Source of the DNA: Rhodobiaceae bacterium UBA6963
Lineage (GTDB): Bacteria; Pseudomonadota; Alphaproteobacteria; RS24
Length of the DNA: 17,519 bases
Reading direction: 5' to 3'
NCBI GenBank assembly: GCA_002450335.1
Contig: DJZB01000006.1
Span: 1 to 17,519, forward strand
Shown: piece after piece, positions 1 to 6,986 of the stretch
Numbering within the stretch: position 1 is the stretch's first letter
Layout of the letters: every line of letters starts with the position of its first letter
The notes under the pieces: generated by a model
Databases searched by the model: none
What the model saw: the letters and a program-made list of their open reading frames with translations, nothing else
Told to the model about the DNA's origin: nothing
Program-made: the position numbers and the translations under genes

Positions 1-2
1 CC

Positions 3-113
3 CAGAAAGAAATTGCCTTTTTTGCATACTCGGCACTTTGCTTTCTCGTGAGTGCGATAAATTTTTATTACTGGATGGATTATAAAGCCGAGATAAATTC
101 ACGCACCACTTAA
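3..113 (+). CDS. C-terminal fragment of an unidentified membrane protein
   Basis: This frame is open from the window edge to a TAA at 111-113 and encodes 36 residues. The start lies outside the window. The fragment is strongly hydrophobic at first (IAFFAYSALCFLVSAI), then aromatic (NFYYWMDY), then ends in a short polar tail (KAEINSRTT). That is what the last transmembrane helix and tail of an inner-membrane protein look like. One other frame here is also free of stops to about position 87, but its composition is less protein-like. The TAA overlaps the clpB stop codon on the other strand (shared TTAA), the same tight convergent arrangement as at ubiG and at the NDUFAF5-like gene, which supports a genuine gene end. 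The family cannot be named from so little sequence. Confidence 0.5.
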   Translation, partial: QKEIAFFAYSALCFLVSAINFYYWMDYKAEINSRTT

Positions 114-2746
114 TTCGTGGATGGCGGGGTGGTGGAGAAACTGAGCGTATCGCTATCGGATTTATTTTCGGCCTTATGCACACCGACATAAACCACGCTG
201 TTATCCATCACCTCACCGGCAAGAATTTTTTCGGCCAGCGGGTCTTGAACTTCCTTTTGAATGACACGCTTTAACGGGCGCGCGCCAAACACCGGATCAT
301 ATCCGGTATGTGCCAGCCATGCCCGTGCGTCATCCACCAATTCCAAATGAATATCACGGCTTTGCAAAATCTTTTCAAGCCGCGCCAGTTGCACTTCTAC
401 AATATCAACCATCTGGTCTTCTTTCAGACGCTCAAACAAAATCATTTCATCAAGGCGGTTGATAAATTCCGGGCGGAAGAAACCATGCACCTCGTCTTGA
501 ACTTCCTGCCGCACCTTGTCCACGGTCTCGCTGTCTTCCAGTGCCGCGAGATGCGACGCACCGAGATTGGATGTCATGATGATAAGCGTGTTGCTGAAAT
601 CAACCGTGCGCCCCTGCCCGTCCGTCAGGCGCCCGTCATCAAGCACCTGCAACAGCACATTGAAAATATCGGGATGCGCTTTTTCAATCTCATCAAACAG
701 AACGATTTGATAAGGCCGCCGTCGGACAGCCTCGCTCATCGCGCCACCTTCCTCATAGCCTACATAGCCGGGAGGCGCGCCAATAAGCCGTGCGACCGAA
801 TGCTTTTCCATATATTCGGACATATCAATCCGGCAAATGGCATTTTCATCATCAAACAAAAACGCAGCCAGTGCCTTGCAAAGCTCGGTCTTGCCGACAC
901 CCGTCGGGCCAAGAAACAAGAAAGAACCAATCGGACGCGCCGGATCTTGCAAGCCGGCACGCGCACGGCGAACGGCTCTAGAGACGGAGGCAATCGCCTC
1001 CTCCTGTCCGATGACGCGGTGATGCAGAGTATCCTCCATCGCCAGCAATTTTTCTCTTTCGCCCGACATTAATTTGTCGACCGGCACACCTGTCCAGCGC
1101 GACACAATTTGAGCGACATGTTCTTCTGTCACAGCTTCTTCAAGCATTAAAGGCGTGCTATTTGCGGTCTCATCATCTGTAGCATCGACCTCAAGTTTTT
1201 TTTCCAACTCAGGAATAATGCCATATGACAACTCACTGGCACGCTCTAACCTGCCTTGGCGTTGGGCTTGCTCCAACTCAATGCGCGCGGCATCCAGTTG
1301 TTCCTTGAGCTTCTGCATATCCGACAATCGTGATTTTTCATGTTCCCAGCGAGCTGACAATGCCGAGACTTTTTCTTCCAAATCCGACAACTCAACCTCA
1401 AGCTTTACCAATCGATCAGCAGAGTTTTTATCTGTTTCCTTTTTCAGTGCCTCGCGCTCAATTTTAAGTTGAATCATACGACGGTCCAACTCATCCAGCT
1501 CTTCGGGCTTACTGTCCACCTGCATACGCAGACGGCTCGCCGCTTCATCCATCAGGTCAATCGCTTTATCCGGCAAAAACCGGTCATTAATATAGCGGTT
1601 GGACAACGTGGTTGCCGCGACAAGTGCAGCATCAGTGATACGCACGCCATGATGAAGTTCATATTTTTCCTTAAGCCCCCGGAGGATGGAAATTGTGTCA
1701 TCCACATGTGGCTCATCAACAAAAACGGGCTGGAAGCGCCGCGCCAACGCAGCATCCTTTTCCACATGCTTGCGATACTCATCCAGCGTCGTCGCACCTA
1801 TGCAATGCAACTCACCCCGAGCCAATGCCGGCTTAAGAAGATTTGACGCATCCATCGCGCCTTCTCCTGCACCGGCACCCACGAGCGTATGCATCTCGTC
1901 AATAAATAAAACAATACCGCCTTCAGACTCCGTAACATCCTTCAAGACAGATTTAAGACGCTCTTCAAACTCGCCACGATATTTCGCGCCTGCAATCAAA
2001 GCCCCCATATCTAATGAAAGCAGTTTTTTACCCTTAAGGCTTTCCGGGACATCCCCATCAACAATTCTCAGCGCCAAACCCTCTGCAATCGCCGTTTTAC
2101 CGACACCCGGTTCACCAATGAGCACTGGATTATTTTTTGTGCGGCGGGACAGCACCTGAATAGACCTTCGAATTTCTTCATCCCGCCCAATCACAGGGTC
2201 AAGCTTGCCGTTACGTGCATCCTCAGTCAAATCACGGGTGTAACGGTCCAGTGCCTCATAGCTCTCCTCTGCTGAAGCGCTATCTGCCTGCCGCCCTTTT
2301 CTGAGCGAAGCAATCGCTTTTTCCAATGCGTCTGCAGTCAGACCTGCGTTTATTAAATGCTTGGAAGTTTCTGTATCATCCGTCTTCAACATGGCAAGAA
2401 GCAACAACTCTACAGAAATAAAACTGTCGCCGCGCTTTTGAGCTAATTCTTCAGCAGTAGAAAAAACTTTCACCGTTTCAGGTGACATCATGAGTTGTGA
2501 CCCACCACCACTGACTTTGGGCATTTTTCCCAAATCAGCGATAACCCTGTCACGAATTTTCTCAGGGCGCGCACCCGCCACCTGAATAAGCCCAGTAGCG
2601 AGACCCTCAGGGTCATCCATAAAAACTTTTAAAATATGTGTCGGCTCAAAACGCTGATGACCTTCCCTGAGGGCATGGCCCTGTGCCGAACCGACAAACC
2701 CTTTTAACTTGTCTGTTAAATTCTCCGGCAACATTATCTGCTCCAT
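110..2746 (-). CDS. clpB: ATP-dependent chaperone ClpB (Hsp100 disaggregase)
   Basis: ClpB is a cytoplasmic hexameric AAA+ machine that threads aggregated proteins through its pore with help from DnaK/DnaJ/GrpE. The 878 residues are the usual full length. In order there are the N-terminal Clp repeat domain (about 1-150), the first AAA+ domain with Walker A GEPGVGKT (211-218), pore loop KYRG (255-258) and Walker B (278-284), the coiled-coil middle domain that marks ClpB against ClpA (about 405-525), the second AAA+ domain with GPTGVGKT (613-620), pore loop GYVGYE (660-665) and Walker B IVLFDE (681-686), and the C-terminal small domain. There is no ClpP-binding loop context, so this is a disaggregase and not a protease subunit. 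Two starts are possible: 2746 (AGGA upstream) and Met5 at 2734 (GGAG six bases upstream). It lies last in the minus-strand block, behind its own heat-shock-like promoter. Confidence 0.98.
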   Translation of the reverse strand: MEQIMLPENLTDKLKGFVGSAQGHALREGHQRFEPTHILKVFMDDPEGLATGLIQVAGARPEKIRDRVIADLGKMPKVSGGGSQLMMSPETVKVFSTAEELAQKRGDSFISVELLLLAMLKTDDTETSKHLINAGLTADALEKAIASLRKGRQADSASAEESYEALDRYTRDLTEDARNGKLDPVIGRDEEIRRSIQVLSRRTKNNPVLIGEPGVGKTAIAEGLALRIVDGDVPESLKGKKLLSLDMGALIAGAKYRGEFEERLKSVLKDVTESEGGIVLFIDEMHTLVGAGAGEGAMDASNLLKPALARGELHCIGATTLDEYRKHVEKDAALARRFQPVFVDEPHVDDTISILRGLKEKYELHHGVRITDAALVAATTLSNRYINDRFLPDKAIDLMDEAASRLRMQVDSKPEELDELDRRMIQLKIEREALKKETDKNSADRLVKLEVELSDLEEKVSALSARWEHEKSRLSDMQKLKEQLDAARIELEQAQRQGRLERASELSYGIIPELEKKLEVDATDDETANSTPLMLEEAVTEEHVAQIVSRWTGVPVDKLMSGEREKLLAMEDTLHHRVIGQEEAIASVSRAVRRARAGLQDPARPIGSFLFLGPTGVGKTELCKALAAFLFDDENAICRIDMSEYMEKHSVARLIGAPPGYVGYEEGGAMSEAVRRRPYQIVLFDEIEKAHPDIFNVLLQVLDDGRLTDGQGRTVDFSNTLIIMTSNLGASHLAALEDSETVDKVRQEVQDEVHGFFRPEFINRLDEMILFERLKEDQMVDIVEVQLARLEKILQSRDIHLELVDDARAWLAHTGYDPVFGARPLKRVIQKEVQDPLAEKILAGEVMDNSVVYVGVHKAENKSDSDTLSFSTTPPSTN

Positions 2747-2780
2747 AGTTCCTACCGCTCAAAAATTGCGGCTACAGATT

Positions 2781-2811
2781 CTATATGGGTAGACCAAATG
2801 CCAACTGCAAG
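2781..2811 (-). promoter_or_regulatory. Heat-shock (RpoH-type) promoter of clpB
   Basis: Read on the minus strand, CTTGCAG (2811-2805) is followed 15 bases later by CCCATATAG (2789-2781). The sigma-32 consensus is CTTGAAA, 13-15 bases, CCCCATNT, and alphaproteobacterial RpoH promoters keep CTTG and a C-rich -10. The match is close in both boxes and in spacing. Transcription would begin near 2773, giving a leader of about 27 bases before the clpB start. The site sits in the only sizeable gap before clpB, and clpB is a classic RpoH target. The call rests on motif reading only. Confidence 0.65.
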
Positions 2812-2922
2812 ACCCTGCCCAGAGACCTGTCAAAATCTCACTGAAGCATTGAAGACGTATTGAGGGTTACTAGCGAGATTATTAAATTTTAAAGGAGTTT
2901 ATAGGTTTGGTAGGGCAAACAA

Positions 2923-3510
2923 TTAAGCCGATGCGGCTTCGTCATCAGCAGACTCACTCGCAGGAGCTGTTGCAGGTGGTGCGATTGCATCCACTTCTGA
3001 ACTCGTCTCAACTGAGGCTGTTACCTCACCATTTCCTGCATCCTCTGAAGTGCCATTACTGCCGTTATCATCCCGACGACGGCGTCTTAATGGGCCTCGA
3101 CGGCGTGATTGTTTTTCTTCACGGGCATCACCATTGTTAGTGCCATTTTCAGCGCCATTAGCTTTCGCAATTGCTTCTGTGTCAGCACCTTCTTCACCGG
3201 CACCAAGAACAAGTTGTTCAACCGTATCCGTATCTTGCGTTGTCGGTTGCTGCCCATTTTCACTGGATGCGTCTTCTTCCTGACGAACCGGCTGGTTTGC
3301 CTGAACAATGCGATAATAATGCTCTGCGTGCTGAAGGTAATTTTCAGCCGTTATCAACTCACCGGATGAAAGCGCATCATGGGCGAGAGATTGGTATTTC
3401 TCGTAAATTGACTGGGCGTTACCCCGTACTTTTAAATTAGGTCCGTTACTTTCGTAATTCCTGTTAGACGAGTTACCTTGACGTCTTCCACGACCGCGTG
3501 AGCGTTTCAT
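2923..3510 (-). CDS. DUF4167-family protein, probable RNA-binding
   Basis: This 195-residue protein matches the DUF4167 family, which is characteristic of alphaproteobacteria and often lies beside prmC or clpB. The conserved part is the N-terminus: an Arg/Gly-rich start (MKRSRGRGRR) followed by a helical region (residues 28-70) with the family signature GNAQSIYEKYQSLAHDAL and then GELITAENYLQHAEHYYRIV. The rest is low complexity: Asp/Glu/Asn/Gly-rich, broken by a very basic patch (RRRGPLRRRRR, 136-146), and ending in an Ala/Ser/Glu-rich acidic tail. This layout suggests a flexible nucleic-acid or ribosome-associated protein, but that is inference because the molecular role of the family is not established as far as I know. 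The start is the only Met at the family's N-terminus, with AGGA about nine bases upstream. It is separated by 326 bp from prmC and 176 bp from clpB, so it may be a single-gene transcript. Confidence 0.88.
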   Translation of the reverse strand: MKRSRGRGRRQGNSSNRNYESNGPNLKVRGNAQSIYEKYQSLAHDALSSGELITAENYLQHAEHYYRIVQANQPVRQEEDASSENGQQPTTQDTDTVEQLVLGAGEEGADTEAIAKANGAENGTNNGDAREEKQSRRRGPLRRRRRDDNGSNGTSEDAGNGEVTASVETSSEVDAIAPPATAPASESADDEAASA

Positions 3511-3545
3511 ATTTTCATTCCTGTCAGCGACATTTAACTATTTTT

Positions 3546-3558
3546 ATAGAACTTCTAT
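3546..3558. repeat. Perfect dyad ATAGAA-C-TTCTAT upstream of the DUF4167 gene
   Basis: The two 6-bp arms are exact inverted copies around a single central base. This is too tight a centre for an RNA hairpin of full length, so a DNA-binding dimer site is the more natural reading. It lies 36-48 bp before the DUF4167 start and shares the core GAA-N-TTC with the dyad at 3594-3608. Function is unknown. Confidence 0.45.
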
Positions 3559-3593
3559 CTGGTCTGTTCTTTCACAAAGTTTCATACACAACC

Positions 3594-3608
3594 TTTGGAA
3601 GTTCCAAA
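3594..3608. repeat. Perfect dyad TTTGGAA-G-TTCCAAA upstream of the DUF4167 gene
   Basis: Two 7-bp arms are exact inverted copies around one base. The centre is 49 bp from that of the dyad at 3546-3558, with the same GAA-N-TTC core. As RNA it could fold only as a 5-bp stem with a 5-base loop. It may be an operator, but no cognate regulator is encoded in the window. Confidence 0.45.
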
Positions 3609-3836
3609 TGTGTTGGTCTTGATGAACAACGCATCTTTTCGGCTGGTATACCCCACATCAAAGCCATGAATGACAAAGACAGAACTTTTAATTTGGGGGT
3701 GGGCGGAAAACCCTTATTGAGTTTTTCTCTCCGACGTGGGGAAAGCTACTCAATCCCGAGCCTAATGCCAAGCCTAAACTTCAAATATTTAAAAAAAATT
3801 TATTGTGAGATAAAATCTTTACCCTCAAGAAACCTT

Positions 3837-4760
3837 TCAGTTGTTTCCATCAAACCCCAACTGCACCACCCGGTCCAAACCGGCAAGGTCAGAAACATAA
3901 CTGATAGTGACTTGTTGATGAGTTGAGATGCTCTGTCTCACAATATCGGTTACCAAAGCGGCTTGATTTGAACCGATTTCAAAAAGAACACTCCCCCCGG
4001 GCTTAATAAAAGCGGTCATTGCTGAGATAATATGCTTGTAAGCATCAAGACCGTCAGAACCCCCATCTAGCGCGGCAGGCGGGTCATGCAAGCGAACTTC
4101 AGGTGTTAAATCTTCAATCTCTCTTGACGCAATATATGGCGGGTTGGATATGATAATATCAAATTTACCTGAAACATTCTCAAACCAATCGCTTTGTCTA
4201 AAATTAACAGAATTTTCTAAGCCATTAATGGCAGCGTTAATGCGCGCTTGTCGCAAGGCTGTTTTAGAAATGTCCACACCTAGACCTTTAATCTGGATAC
4301 CTCTTTGCCGGCAAGCATGGACAAATGCAACCAGCAAACACCCTGACCCCGTGCCCAAATCAAGAACCTGCAACGGTTGTCGCTCTAATTTTGCAAGCTT
4401 CTCAGCAATAATTATGGCTGATTCGACAAGACACTCACTATCCGGCCGCGGGTCCAACGTTGCTGGGGATATTTGGAATGGTAAACTATAAAATTCCTTC
4501 AAACCCAATATGCGTGAGACAGGCTTACCTTCCAACCTTGCCAGGCATGTCTTTTCAAGAATTTTATTTTCCTGTTCTGTAACACGCCGCGTTGCCTGCG
4601 TGATGAGACCAACTTCATCCAACCCAAGAACAAAACCTGTCAGAATTCGAGCATCCAACTCATAAGTGGGTATGTCGGCATTTTTAAACCTTTCTCGAAG
4701 GCTTCTTTGTGCTTGCTCTACTGAATAATGCGCATCAAGTGGCGCGTTACGACTCATCAT
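3837..4760 (-). CDS. prmC: Peptide chain release factor N5-glutamine methyltransferase PrmC (HemK)
   Basis: PrmC transfers a methyl group from S-adenosylmethionine to the glutamine of the GGQ motif in release factors, raising termination efficiency. It has a helical N-terminal substrate-recognition domain (about 1-90), the SAM-binding motif LDLGTGSG (about 133-140), the acidic loop GVDIS, and the catalytic NPPY (206-209) that binds the target glutamine amide. The length of 307 residues is close to the usual 280-300. An upstream Met would extend the frame to 4829, but that would overlap prfA by 56 bp and add a non-homologous leader, so I place the start at the Met pair 4760/4757, 13 bp after the prfA stop. 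The Shine-Dalgarno there is weak (GGAA), which suggests coupling to prfA, whose product is its substrate. Confidence 0.95.
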   Translation of the reverse strand: MMSRNAPLDAHYSVEQAQRSLRERFKNADIPTYELDARILTGFVLGLDEVGLITQATRRVTEQENKILEKTCLARLEGKPVSRILGLKEFYSLPFQISPATLDPRPDSECLVESAIIIAEKLAKLERQPLQVLDLGTGSGCLLVAFVHACRQRGIQIKGLGVDISKTALRQARINAAINGLENSVNFRQSDWFENVSGKFDIIISNPPYIASREIEDLTPEVRLHDPPAALDGGSDGLDAYKHIISAMTAFIKPGGSVLFEIGSNQAALVTDIVRQSISTHQQVTISYVSDLAGLDRVVQLGFDGNN

Positions 4761-4773
4761 CAGTTTTCCGGTT

Positions 4774-5841
4774 TTAATCTGTGGTTGCTGCAAGTTGCCT
4801 CGACTGATCCTCAGCGAGAAGCGCGTCAATCACATCATCAAGGCTGTCCCCGGCAACAATTTTTTCCAGCTTATGCAATGTCAAATTTATACGGTGATCC
4901 GTCACGCGCCCTTGAGGGTAATTATACGTCCGAATGCGTTCTGAACGGTCACCTGATCCAACTTGGGAACGCCTATCTGCCGAACGCTCACTTTCTAGTC
5001 GCTCTCTTTCAGCTTCAAAAAGGCGAGCACGCAGAACCTGCATGGCCTTTGCACGATTTTTATGTTGGGACTTTTCATCTTGCTGACTGACAACAATACC
5101 TGTCGGTAAATGTGTTATCCGAACTGCACTGTCAGTTGTATTGACGGATTGCCCGCCCGGGCCGGACGCTCTGAATACATCAACCCGCAAATCTTTTTCT
5201 TCAATTTGAACATCAACTTCCTCAGGCTCCGGCAAAACAGCTACAGTTGCAGCCGAGGTATGAATGCGCCCACTACTCTCGGTTTCAGGCACACGTTGAA
5301 CCCTGTGAACGCCACTTTCAAATTTAAGGCGGGCAAAAACAGAGTCCCCGCGAATGGCGGCAACAACTTCTTTATAACCCCCAATATCACCATCTGACGT
5401 GCCAAGAACTTCAACCTTGTAGCCATTCAGTTCGGCATGACGGCAATACATTCTAAACAAATCACCGGCAAACAAAGCCGCTTCATCTCCACCGGTTCCT
5501 GCGCGAACCTCAAGAATGACATTCATATCATCTGCCTCATCCTTGGGCAGCAACATGATTTCCAATTCTTTTTGTGCATCAGGCAGTTTTTCTTCCAATT
5601 CAGGAAGCTCAGACTCGGCCAATTCCTTCATCTCTTCATCAGTGCCGGCAATGATAGATTTCAAATCATCAATTTCTGCGACTAATTTCTGGTACTGCGT
5701 CACGGCCGCGACAACAGGCTCAAGACGCGCATATTCCTTAGACAAGGAAACGAATTCCTGAGGCGGCAATTCACCATTCATTTTTTCCTGCAAGATTTCG
5801 GCGCGCGCCAAAATGGCATCCAAACGGTCTTCAGGTAACAT
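4774..5841 (-). CDS. prfA: Peptide chain release factor 1
   Basis: RF1 recognises UAA and UAG in the ribosomal A site and triggers hydrolysis of peptidyl-tRNA. The 355 residues are the normal length. The N-terminal helical domain contains AGTGGDEA (114-121), typical of RF1/RF2. The codon-reading tripeptide is P-E-T at 185-187 in the context RVPETESSGRIHTS. The PxT form marks RF1; RF2 has SPF. The GGQ catalytic motif is at 229-231 (ASGPGGQSVN). The basic region SQHKNRAKAM follows. The start lies 2 bp after the ispG stop with only a weak GAGA upstream, so translation is probably coupled. The downstream neighbour prmC encodes the enzyme that methylates Gln231, the usual bacterial pairing. Confidence 0.98.
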   Translation of the reverse strand: MLPEDRLDAILARAEILQEKMNGELPPQEFVSLSKEYARLEPVVAAVTQYQKLVAEIDDLKSIIAGTDEEMKELAESELPELEEKLPDAQKELEIMLLPKDEADDMNVILEVRAGTGGDEAALFAGDLFRMYCRHAELNGYKVEVLGTSDGDIGGYKEVVAAIRGDSVFARLKFESGVHRVQRVPETESSGRIHTSAATVAVLPEPEEVDVQIEEKDLRVDVFRASGPGGQSVNTTDSAVRITHLPTGIVVSQQDEKSQHKNRAKAMQVLRARLFEAERERLESERSADRRSQVGSGDRSERIRTYNYPQGRVTDHRINLTLHKLEKIVAGDSLDDVIDALLAEDQSRQLAATTD

Positions 5842-5843
5842 GA

Positions 5844-6977
5844 TTAAATCTCATTCTTGTTGCCAAGTTTGTTATCTGGCTGATTGTCACGAATATTCTT
5901 GGCTTCGTTTTCAACCAGACCAACAAGATGGTCAACCATTTCCTCATTGGACATTTTATGGTCGGGACGACCAGAGACATAAACCATCCCCGACCCTGCG
6001 CCTCCACCGGTAAAGCCGATGTCGGTCTCGCGCGCTTCACCTGGACCGTTCACCACACAACCAATGATCGACAATGTTATCGGTTCCGACACATGCGCCA
6101 GTCTTTCTTCAAGCGTCTGGACGGTCTTAATCACATCAAATCCCTGACGCGCACAAGAAGGACAAGAAATTATTGTTACGCCGCGATGCCTCAAACCCAG
6201 CGACTTAAGCATTTCAAAGCCGACTTTTATCTCATCAACAGGATCGGATGAAAGAGAAACGCGCAACGTGTCACCAATACCGGCCCATAATAAAGATCCA
6301 AGTCCAATAGATGACTTCACCGTGCCGGACGTGTAGCCCCCTGCTTCTGTAATTCCAATATGCAACGGGCAATCAACGGCTTCGGCAAGTTGTTGGTAGG
6401 CAGCAACCGACAAAAAAACATCGGAGGCTTTAACGCTTATTTTGTATTCATGATAATCATGGTCTTGCAGTATCCGCACATGGTCCAGCGCGCTTTCCAC
6501 CATTGCTTCGGGACATGGCTCCCCATATTGTTCCAGCAAATGCTTCTCAAGCGATCCCGCATTGACCCCGATACGCATTGAGCAGCCATGATCTTTTGCG
6601 GCTTGAATCACATCGCGCACCCTATCAGCATTGCCGATATTCCCGGGGTTAATCCGCAAGCATGCCGCCCCTGCCTCGGCGGCCTCAATAGCTCGGGCGT
6701 GATGAAAATGAATATCAGCGACTATCGGCACCTCTGCAGCTTTAACAATATCTTTTAAAGCCATGGTAGAAGCTTCATCAGGGCAGGAAACACGGACAAT
6801 ATCTGCCCCTGCTTCTTCAAGCTCTTTAATTTGGTTAATGGTGGCTTGGACATCAGCCGTGACCGTATTTGTCATGGATTGAACAGAAATTGGCGCATCT
6901 CCGCCCACCGGAACCGCGCCAACATGTATCTGACGTGACACACGTCTATCTATATCTCGCCACGGGCGTAAACTCAT
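5844..6977 (-). CDS. ispG: 4-hydroxy-3-methylbut-2-enyl diphosphate synthase IspG (GcpE)
   Basis: IspG is the [4Fe-4S] enzyme of the non-mevalonate (MEP) pathway that reductively opens methylerythritol cyclodiphosphate to HMBPP. At 377 residues it is the two-domain bacterial form. The N-terminal TIM barrel begins with the family's substrate-site sequence VQSMTNT (32-38). The C-terminal iron-sulphur domain has Cys272 and Cys275 in SCPSCARQGFDV and Cys307 in GCVVNGPGEA, followed by Glu314 as fourth ligand, matching Cys270/Cys273/Cys305/Glu312 of the E. coli enzyme. The extreme C-terminus is a short polar, Asn/Lys-rich tail. It starts 9 bp after rodZ, the same rodZ-ispG adjacency as in E. coli and many other bacteria, and lies 2 bp before prfA. 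Confidence 0.98.
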   Translation of the reverse strand: MSLRPWRDIDRRVSRQIHVGAVPVGGDAPISVQSMTNTVTADVQATINQIKELEEAGADIVRVSCPDEASTMALKDIVKAAEVPIVADIHFHHARAIEAAEAGAACLRINPGNIGNADRVRDVIQAAKDHGCSMRIGVNAGSLEKHLLEQYGEPCPEAMVESALDHVRILQDHDYHEYKISVKASDVFLSVAAYQQLAEAVDCPLHIGITEAGGYTSGTVKSSIGLGSLLWAGIGDTLRVSLSSDPVDEIKVGFEMLKSLGLRHRGVTIISCPSCARQGFDVIKTVQTLEERLAHVSEPITLSIIGCVVNGPGEARETDIGFTGGGAGSGMVYVSGRPDHKMSNEEMVDHLVGLVENEAKNIRDNQPDNKLGNKNEI

Positions 6978-6986
6978 AACAACTGC

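Larger units (their letters stand above)
3511..3836. other. Unexplained 326-bp intergenic region between prmC and the DUF4167 gene
   Basis: No convincing gene is present, but the stretch is not featureless. On the minus strand one frame is open from 3745 to a TGA at 3572-3574 (57 codons; the last 31 follow an ATG at 3667) and a second overlapping frame is also open for 43 codons. Neither has a Shine-Dalgarno. A plus-strand frame is open right across the gap but runs on antisense to prmC. Perfect dyads lie at 3546-3558 and 3594-3608, and GGTATACC at 3646-3653 is an 8-bp palindrome. Just after the prmC stop, an AT-rich hairpin AGAT-TTT-ATCT is followed nine bases later by a run of eight T, a poor but possible terminator. 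The promoter of the DUF4167 gene should be here, but no standard -35/-10 pair stands out. Confidence 0.5.

Noticed and set aside
308..1072. 254-codon open frame on the plus strand inside clpB
   Set aside because: It lies wholly antisense to a highly conserved part of clpB, has no plausible ribosome site and shows no recognisable domain. It reflects codon bias of clpB, as do the smaller plus-strand frames at 1155-1472, 1469-1846 and 1686-2159.
2281..2310. Internal start in clpB for a shortened isoform, as in E. coli near residue 149
   Set aside because: No ATG, GTG or TTG with a ribosome site is visible in frame at the equivalent linker.
2891..2922. Hairpin GTTTG-CCCTAC-CAAAC after the DUF4167 stop as a terminator
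   Set aside because: The stem is only five base pairs and no run of T follows it on the minus strand.
3789..3820. AGAT-TTT-ATCT hairpin plus T-run after prmC as an intrinsic terminator
   Set aside because: The stem is four AT-rich pairs and the run of T is nine bases away, so it falls short of a normal terminator; noted only as a possibility in the intergenic entry.
3498..3926. 142-codon plus-strand frame spanning the prmC-DUF4167 gap
   Set aside because: It begins at a GTG inside the DUF4167 gene on the opposite strand, has no Shine-Dalgarno, and ends antisense to prmC. No domain is recognisable.
4761..4829. Extension of prmC to the ATG at 4829
   Set aside because: It would overlap prfA by 56 bp and add 23 residues that do not look like PrmC; the Met pair at 4760/4757 fits the family and the gene spacing.
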